From Bactericera cockerelli (lineage: Eukaryota; Arthropoda; Insecta; Hemiptera; Triozidae), in the NCBI GenBank assembly GCA_024516035.1, contig CM044966.1:18272891-18336890 (forward strand): a DNA stretch of 64,000 bases, read 5' to 3'. A program made the position numbers and the translations under genes. The notes beneath the pieces were generated by a model that ran no database searches, was not told where the DNA came from, and worked only from the letters and a program-made list of their open reading frames with translations. The first letter of the stretch is position 1. Each line of letters starts with the position of its first letter. Shown one piece after another: positions 51,901 through 61,864 of the stretch.

Positions 51901-54900
51901 TCTAGACCTCAATAGGGACTACTGTCTGGATCTGAGGCGCATCCCGTTCTGCACCGACCAGCAGGTGTCCAAAGGTAACTTTTTCCTCATTTAATTGAAA
52001 AAGTCAAACTTTTTTTTTCAATTAAATGTGGAAAAAGGAACTAATAACTATAATAATTATCTGGAAAAAACATAGATACGTAATTAACTAATTATCCAAA
52101 CTTCCCGTCTGCTTCACAGTTTTTAACCGTACGTTCCTATTATTTTTTATTGTAATAATTTATCTTTGTCAAATTAATGGAAATGTTGTTTTAAAAAAAG
52201 TCCTCAAGGGTTTAATGACATATAAAGGCTTATATTATTATAATTCTATGAATAACTATATATTTTTTTTAAAAAAATGGAACTAAGTAGGTAAATTTTC
52301 ATTCCAAACAGTAAGAACTTAGTAAGTAATTTTACATTTAGGATCAAGTTGTTTCAAGATCCAAACCGTTCTCGAGAAAAAGATAGTGGTCGGGTGGTTT
52401 CGATCACCCTGTATAGCTCTAATTTAAACTTTAATTGTACCATCAATTTTTAATTTTATCTATACTCATAATTATTGTAATTTTATTCTGTAAAATAAAA
52501 CCTACCACTTTAGTGGTGAAAATTGTTACAAAAAAAATAAAGAGTTAAATATTAAAAAAAGTTATCATATTTGTGTTAATCACTTTCGTGATATCACAAC
52601 TACTCAAACTCGGTTTACTAAATCTACGCTGAAACCGGGACTTGAACCACCAACCTCCAGGTTACAAATCCGCCGCCTTACCGATCAAGCTACTGAGGTC
52701 GGTGAGTTAAATAATAATAATAACTAGAACTTTACTAAATCTACGCTGAAAACGGGACTTGAACCACCGACCTCCAGGTTACAAGTCCGCCGCCTTATCG
52801 ATCAAGCTACTGAGGTCGGTTTGTTTTAAAAAAATAAAAGTAGAGCCAACCTTAAGTCCTTTTTTTAACCTTAGTTTTAGATACTGTTGTATTTTACTAG
52901 ACCTAAGTTTTATTTTATACTAGAATAAGATAGGGAAATCGTGAAAATTGGGTAGTTCCCGTTAATTAATTTAAAATTAAAAAAAAACACAGTTAAATAG
53001 TAATAATAATAATAATAATAACAAGACCTAAAGTTTAAACTGTCCCGAATCTACAACTTGAGCTCCGTATTAGTAATACCTATTGTAATAAGTTCCAACG
53101 GATTGGTGCACAAGAACTGTAAATCCCAACTAGAACAGTGTGGCCTTAAAAACATTGAATACCTGATCGAAACATCACAGAAGTCCGTCATTCTCTCCAC
53201 AACATCTATCTTAATATATAAATGTTAAAGTCACTGACTGACCACTGACTGACTGACTGATCATCGCTCTACAGCCCAAACCGTAAGTCCTAGGAAGCTG
53301 AAATTTGGTAGGTAGCTTTGTCTTATAGTCTAGATGTGCAATAAGACGGGATTTTTCGAAATTCCCAATACAACACCTGCCATTGGCGAAAAAGGATTTT
53401 TTGCTTTCACGGCCATGCCTCGGCCCGCAAAGCGGGCGACAGCCCGCTAGTCATCCGTAAATGTCTCAATATTAATTAATTTATGTACATATTGTTTTTA
53501 AAACTTATGTATGTATGTATGTATGTATACCTCAAATAAATGAGTGAAATCTTTAATAACAAGAACACCCCGACCTTTGCCTTCCAGCGGTTCCCATAGT
53601 AGAGTCCAACACCTACATCGTCCACATAGAATACTCCCCCTGGTGGGCGGCTTCTCTGTTGTGTTCAACGACGGTCGTGCTGCGTTCCTCACGGCGAGCT
53701 CGCTCAAGTTCGACCCCAATGTAAGTGTACTTGGCGTTCCTACTCTTCGTTCAATTGAGGTTTTTTTTTGCGAACAATTATTTTTCTTCTTCTAATTTCA
53801 TGTAATTGTAATTGTAAATATCAGCTTCGTTTATTTTATTAAATGTTACATACATGAACATAATTAATAATATTATAATAATAAAATGAAGAACATTACT
53901 TATATTCTAATTCTAATTCTAGTAGTGATGTTCACCTACCCACACTCAAGGATACTTCCTTTGTCTCGTGTTGATATATTCTTATATTTTCTCTGTATTT
54001 TATCTGTCATGTATATAATTTGATGCTTGTATTGTTGTGCACAGTAATTTTACTGTGCACAATGTTGGATCGTAACTAAAAAAAAAAAAACACAAAAATT
54101 ATAATATTCAGTTTGGTCTGTCTGCCTGTCTCGGGGATGTTAAACTGCGTTAAATGAGGATGTTGAATGGCGCGTTGAATGCACCGGTTCCCGTAGGATC
54201 ACCGAAGTTAAGCAACGTCCAGTGAGGTGAAGACTTCGTGATGCTGTCACTCCGGCCCAACCCTGGCTGGGTGAGGTTAATGTGGGTAGCAGGTTTGTGT
54301 GTTTCCTGCTAATGGAGGGTAACACCCCCCCGTCGTGATATGACCATGCAGTTGATAGCGACCTTAAACCCAAATTAAAAAAAAAACTATGAGAAACCAG
54401 TGTCTCGCTTGACTGCTGGAATAATGAGACTGTTAAAGTCCCACTATTCCAGCAGTTCGCCCAAGACATATTATTATGTGGTAAAAATCCCAAATAGGAG
54501 GATAACTTTTCATACTATAGTAGTGTTTTATTTGGACTGTCGGCTCGAGACAGGCAGTCCCATTACGCTAACCGTTTAATATAGCACCTCTTTATTTAGA
54601 GAGAGAGAGAGAGAGAGAGAAAAAAAAAAACAAACTTTCATGTGCCGGCTGGTTTTCGAACCCACGACCTCTGAAATCTCTGAGTTCACAAAGTGCCGCC
54701 TAAACTTTTTTTTTGTTTTTATTTTGAACTTCACTTGATTTTTTTTATTATTCAATATCTGTGATACGATTGTTTTTAAACCTTTCTTATGTGATATATT
54801 CATGTTATTTGTTTTCTGTTTGTAAATAGAGCCAGCCTCGTAAATATATACTCGTGCTACGGGCAATTATTATTATTATAAACTCGTTTTCACAGCAAAC

Positions 54901-57900
54901 GCAAGGTCTCTGGGCGCCCCACCTGGATGACGCCCGCTGCTCCGCTCTCAACCACAAGTACCGCCTCATCGCATTCGGGCGAGCCACCGGCCAGTGCATC
55001 GTGTACGTGATAGACGAGCACACCGGTGGCTTGATGATTTCTCACTCGCTCGTTGTCTCGGACAAAGTGTACACTGGTAAGGAAAATAACAAAAAATCGT
55101 GATATCCCCCTAACAAACAGAAAATGTTCGAAAAGAACACCAAGTAAATGTGATCTATGTGATCGACGAGCACACCGGTGGCTTGATGATTTCTCACTCG
55201 CTCGTTGTCTCGGACAAAGTCTACACTGGTAAGGAAAAAAAAAAAAATCGTGATATCCCCTAAAAAAACAAAAAATGTTCGAAAAGAACGCCAAGTAAAG
55301 GGTTGGATGGAAGAAACCCCGCCCTTTAGTTAGGACATTAGTATTATTTTCTTTTTTTTTCAAGCTATTTTATCATTTATTTATTTTTATTGTGGTTGAT
55401 AGTAAGATTTTTTTGTTATTTTGATGATTTCTCACTCTCTCGTTGTCTCTGACAAAGTGTACACTGGTAAGGAAAATATCAAAAAATCGTGATATCCCCC
55501 TAACAAACAGAAAATGTTCGAAAAGAACGCCAAGTAATAGGTTGGATGGAAGAAAACCCCGCCCTTTAGTTAGGACATTAGTATTATTTTCTTCTTCTTT
55601 TTTCAATCTATTTTATCATTTATTTATTTTTTACTGTGGTTGATAGTAAGATTTTTTTGTTATTTTGATGATTTCTCACTCGCTCGTTGTTTCGGACAAA
55701 GTCTACACTGGTAAGGAAAATAACAAAAAATCGTGATATCCCCTAAAAAAACAAAAAATGTTTGAAAGAACGCCAAGTAAAAGGTGGGGTGGAAGAGATT
55801 GCCATAAGCAATAATCGTGTACGTGATAGACGAGCACACCGGTGGCTTGATGATTTCTCACTCGCTCGTTGTCTCGGACAAAGTGTACACTGGTAAGGAA
55901 AATAACAAAAAATTGTGATATCCCCCTAACAAACAGAAAATGTTCGAAAAGAACGCCAAGTAAATGTGATCTACGTGATCGACGAGCACACCGGTGGCTT
56001 GATGATTTCTCACTCGCTCGTTGTCTCGGACAAAGTCTACACTGGTAAGGAAAAAAACAAAAAAATCGTGATATCCGCTCACAAACAGAAAATATTCAAA
56101 AAAGAACGCCAAGTACTTAGCGATAATGCGCAACGCTTAGAAAGAGAGTGTGTTTGATAGTAAGATTTCTTGTTATTTTGATGATTTCTCACTCTCTCGT
56201 TGTCTCTGACAAAGTTTACACTGGTAAGGAAAATAACAAAAAATCGTGATATCCCCTCACAAACAGAAAATGTTCGAAAAGAACGCCAAATAAAGGGTTG
56301 GGTGAAATAGATGGTCACAGGCAATAACCCCGCCATTTAGATGGGACATTAGTATTATTTTCATCTTTATTTATTTTATTTTTCAAGCTATTTTATCGTT
56401 TATTTATTTTTTATTGTGGTTGATAGTAAGATTTTTTTTGTTTGTTGATGATTTCTCATTTGCTTTTCATATTATAATTTTCTTTTCTCTCTAACTCTCT
56501 CTTTCCTTTTTAAATTATAGTGAGTAAAAAAAAAAATAAGAAAAAGACTTTCCACTCATTACCTTTAAGCTATAATTTGATTTCTCAAATTATTCTCATT
56601 GAAAAAGAAGCATTATTATGTCACTTGTACACCGAAAATAATTATTAAGAGAAAAAAATATAGAACAATATTACTATGTTTATGGGAAATTTGAATTTAT
56701 GAGTTAATTTTATTCTAAAGATCTTTTGTAATTTGTGCATAATAAAACTGCATAATAAAACACATTATATTAATTATGCTGTCTATGTAATTATTTGATA
56801 AATAAATAAAGATGCCAAATATTTACAAATTACAAAATATAAAACATAAATAAATAAACTTCTACTTATAAACCTTACCTTCTCTTAAAGAGTTTGATTT
56901 CTATTCCCAGGGGAGCTGGGCGCGGTGAGCTGCATGCGCTACACCCCGGACGGGCGAGCCCTCGCCCTCGCGTGGGCGGGGGGCGGCTTCTCCCTGTGGT
57001 CCACCTTCGGCGCCCTCCTGGTGTGCTCCCTGGCCTGGGACTACGGCCTGCTGACGGGGGGCCGCGGGCCGCTCCGCCTGCGGGCCCTTGAGTGGGCGGC
57101 CGAGGGGTACCAGCTGTGGATGGTCAGGTGGGTGAACTATTTTTTTTTTTTTTTTAAAGCTTGATTAGGTAGAACAAAAAATATTTATAGTAGAACACAA
57201 TGAAATATAAAGAAAAACAAAAAGATTAAACAAATATACAAGGGCGGGGTTATTGCCTGTGGCAATCTCTTCCAACCAACTATTGGTACATGGTCTGGGC
57301 GGCCAAGGGGTACCAGCTGTGGATGGTCAGGTGGGTGAACTCTAGGCACATAATAATAATAATAAGGGTTGGGTGGAAGAGATGCCTTTGGAAGGGTGCC
57401 AAAGGCAATAACCGCGCCCTTTAGTTAGGACATATATTATGTATATATATATTTTTTTTTTTTTTTTAGAACAAAGTACTATTGAATATATATTATTTAT
57501 TTAAGTATTTACAAAATTATACACAAACAATATAAATATAAAATTATAAAAAAAACATGGTTAAATATAAATATATGTAGATTAGATAAATATAATCTAA
57601 TAGTGAAATATTAAAATATTTATTTTTTGGTATTATTTATTAGTATTGGATGTCAGGTGGGTAAACTATAATAATAATAATAATAATGCCCGGTATACGG
57701 GTAGTTAGGCACATGTTCTGGGCGGTTGAGGGTTACCAGCTGTGGATGGTCAGGTGGGTAAACTATAATAATAATAATAATAATGCCCGGTATACGGGTA
57801 GTTAGGCACATGGTCTGGGCGGCTGAGGGTTACCAGCTGTGGATGGTCAGGTGGGTGTACTATAGGCACATGGTCGTGTGAAGACGGGTTTTCTACCCGC

Positions 57901-58882
57901 TGCGCTGAATAGATAAAAAAGTTTTCAGATACCGTTAGCGTAATGGGACTTCTTGTCTCAAGCCGACAGTCTAAATAAAGGACTACTATACTATACAATA
58001 ATATACTATATTTGTGTTAATCACTTTCATGATATCACAACTACTCAAACTCGCTATATTAAATCTATAATAATAATAATTCTCTTTTGTGGAAGGTAAT
58101 CACCAGGCGAGGTTAATGCTTAAAAGCATTTTCCATCGAACCAACGGATCCCTTCGCTACCTGGATTACCAGACTAGCACGTTAATCTACGCTGAATCAG
58201 GACCCCGAAACCCAAAGTACAGAGGATAAAAATTCCGACCCGGCGCCGGTATTCAAACCCGGGTCACCTGGAGTGCAAGCCGAGCATGACTGTTACCTCT
58301 AGGTTGGCTACTAGAACTGGTGTATTGAACGTATCATCTTGTATTAAGTGCATTGGTAGTCAAGTGGTTGACGCGTTAGTCTGGTAATCCAGGTATCGTA
58401 GGGATCCGTTGGTTCGAATCCTACCCAGAGAGAGCATGCATTTTTCCTGATTAATTTTAGTTTGTGACCACATAATAATAAGACTCTGAGGGTTAGGCGG
58501 TAGAAAATGCTTTGAGCATTAACCTCGCCTGGTGGTCACCTTCCACTAAAGATTGTTGTTATTATAGAACTTCTAGGTAAAATAAATTTTAAAATAAACT
58601 CAAGACACACAAGACTAGGCCATACATTCAAACTCAAGAGAAGTCACACGAACATTGCTCAGCATGGCCCCATCAGGCGAATTCAGGATCTTGGGAACAT
58701 CATTAGCGATGCAGGTGTTGACATCTTCCTCTGCACAGAGAGTGATCTGATCGATGACGCATTCAATTTTATTATTATTTAAGATTATGTATGTATTTTT
58801 AAGTTTTTTTTTTTTTTTCTTTTTCAATACCTAATATTACTCGTAATTATAAAAATGGAGTAATTTCTCCGTGAACTTAACC

Positions 58883-58914
<32 letters not shown>

Positions 58915-60823
58915 TATCATTGTTTGTTGGTAGTACAAAATTATAGGACTTTTTTCTTTTCCTTGAATATTTCAACAACTTATTTTTGCCCATAATTTCG
59001 CCAATTAAGAGTGTTATTATTATCATCAAAAACGTTTTTGGTTTTGTTGACAGGGCCAAGGAGGAACAGAGAGAGACGGAAGATGTGCGAGTGAGAGGCC
59101 AGACCACCGAGCCTGGCAAGACTGAGCCTGAGGGCAAGAGTGAGATGGAAGATGAGATCATACTGTACAGCTTCGTCAAGAGTGTTCTGGCCACCAACCC
59201 AACCATGGTGAGTGTTTTGACATTTTCATGTCTTTGCTCTGGCACATAACCAAAATTATGTAGCGAAATTATGTAACGAAATATTAAATTATAAAAAGAG
59301 AGAAGAGAAAAAGTATGTGTCATGCGCACAATACGAAATTTGGTCAGTTAAGATTTAGACCTTGAATAGTAAAGATGAAAATGTCCCAATGGTTGCAGAC
59401 TCGTATGCAAGCGTTTTTTAAACAAAAATTTAACATCGCTTTCAACTGCAGGGTCATATCAGTAGTCACCGTGGCAGAGTGAGTTAGCGCGCTAGGTGAC
59501 CTGGGTTCGATTCCCAGCGGGGCAGGAATTTTTATGAAAAAGCTAATGCCTGTTTTTATACGGGTCTACTCTGATCATTTTTTTTGATATCTTGAACTTT
59601 TTGGACCTCAACCCCAATTTACCGGTATTTTGGGGAGGACCCGCTTTGACTAACTTTTTACTTTCCTTATCTTATAATAAGGAAAGTATTGTATTCGTCG
59701 AAAATTTGACCTACCCAGTTTTTCACATTTCTGGACGAATTATAGCCTCAGGATACCAATTGGTTTTTGGCTATTGGTCCATGCGTTTGTCATTATTCCA
59801 GCAGTAAGCCCAAGACGTATTATTATGTGGTAAAAATCCCAAGAGGGAGGGTAAATTGTCATTTCACGGCTGGGTTTCGAACCCGCCACCTCTAGATTAC
59901 CAGACCACTTCTCTCTTGTCCTGGGCGAGCCCCCCCAGCACCGTGTTGGTTACCTTCCACTAAAGAGTGTTGTTATAATTATTACATTACCTACAACAAG
60001 GGTTGGGTGGAAGAGATTGCCACAGGCAATAACCCCGCCCTTTAGGTAGGACATTAACTTCATTCTCTTTTTTTTCCCTGTATCTTTGCTTAATCTTATT
60101 GTTTTTCTTTATAATTTCATTTTTTTTTAAGCTTTATTAGGTAGAACAAAAAATAAATGACAGTCTAAATAAAGCACTACTTATACTTATATTTCCTACA
60201 ACAAGGGTTGATTGACTATGTTAAATATTAATAAAAATATATATTGATTGAAGGCAGTGTGGATTGCACCAAGCTTCTTGAGTTGGTTCAACTTGATTGC
60301 CGTCGTCGACTCAGAGGTTCTAAAACTTTTTATGTTAAACATTGTGCTACCAACTATACTTTCTTTTCTCCTCTCAACCGTATGATGAGAATTCAGAACA
60401 ACTAGTTTTTTTTCTTCATTAACTGTTAGTAATTGTGAATTTAGATATTTTTCATCATTTTCTTTTAATTTTAATGTAATATTAACATTTTAATATTTTT
60501 TTTTTGTATCGTGTTTTAATGTATAATGGGCTCTGATCGTAAATAAATGAATCGGTACACCCGATAATTACTATTACTATTACTATATTTTTGTTCTACT
60601 TAATAAAGCTTACTATAATAATAATTCAACCCTGTCTCCCCCACACAGACGCACCAGCCCCAACTGTTCCTGCAGGGCGAGGACAAGCTCTACATCAACT
60701 TAATTATTATTATTATATTACCTACACCCCTGTCTCCTGTTCCTACAGGGCGAGGAATAAGAAAGATGGTGGAATAAGAAAGAGGAGAAAGTGAAGAAAG
60801 AGGAGAAAGTGAAGAAAGAGGGG

Positions 60824-60865
<42 letters not shown>

Positions 60866-61781
60866 TAAAATAAATAAAAAAATCTGTAACTTTTTTTTAT
60901 TTAAAGCTTTATTAGGTAGAACAAAAAATATATACAGTAGAACACAATGAAATATAAAGAAAAACAAAAAGATTAAACAAATATACAAGAAGGAAAGACA
61001 GAGAGAAATGTCCTACCTAAAGGGCGGGGTTATTGCCTGTGGCAATCTCTTCCACCCAACCCTTTTTATAAGTAATCTGTAACTTTTGGTGGTGTACTTT
61101 GTATAATACCATATAATATCCTTACATTTTGTAGTTTACTGCAAATAAACGCCCTTGCCCAAATTGGGTGACATTGGGGCATATTATTATTATTATTATA
61201 ATAATTTAGTGTTATAATTATTACAATTATAATTATTCTTATAATTATTGTTAATTTAGTTCATAGTGTGATATAATGTAATAGGTTGATTTATTTAACT
61301 GTATTGTATTACACTCAAATAAAACAAATTCAATTCAATTCAAATTCAATTCAATTCAATAATAATATTCTATTTTTTCTCAATATTCTATTATTTCTCA
61401 ATATTCTATTATTTCTATTGCTTCTTCTATGTTATGTTTATGATGTATTATGTTTTAACTATCATATTGTCAAACCTATGTAAACTATCTCAATCGTGGG
61501 ATTTTAAATAAAAAAAATAATAAAAAATAACACTGTCTCTCCCCCGCACAGACGCACCAGCCCCATCTGTTCCTACAGGGCGAGGACAAGCTCTACATCA
61601 ACTTAATTATTATTATTATAACCCTGTCTCCCCCACACAGACGCACCAGCCCCACCTGTTCCTGCAGGGCGAGGACAAGCTCTACATCAACTTAATTATT
61701 ATTATTATATTACCTACACCACTGTCTCCTGTTCCTACAGGGCGAGGAATAAGAAAGAGGAGAAAGTGAAGAAAGAGGGGG

Positions 61782-61864
<83 letters not shown>

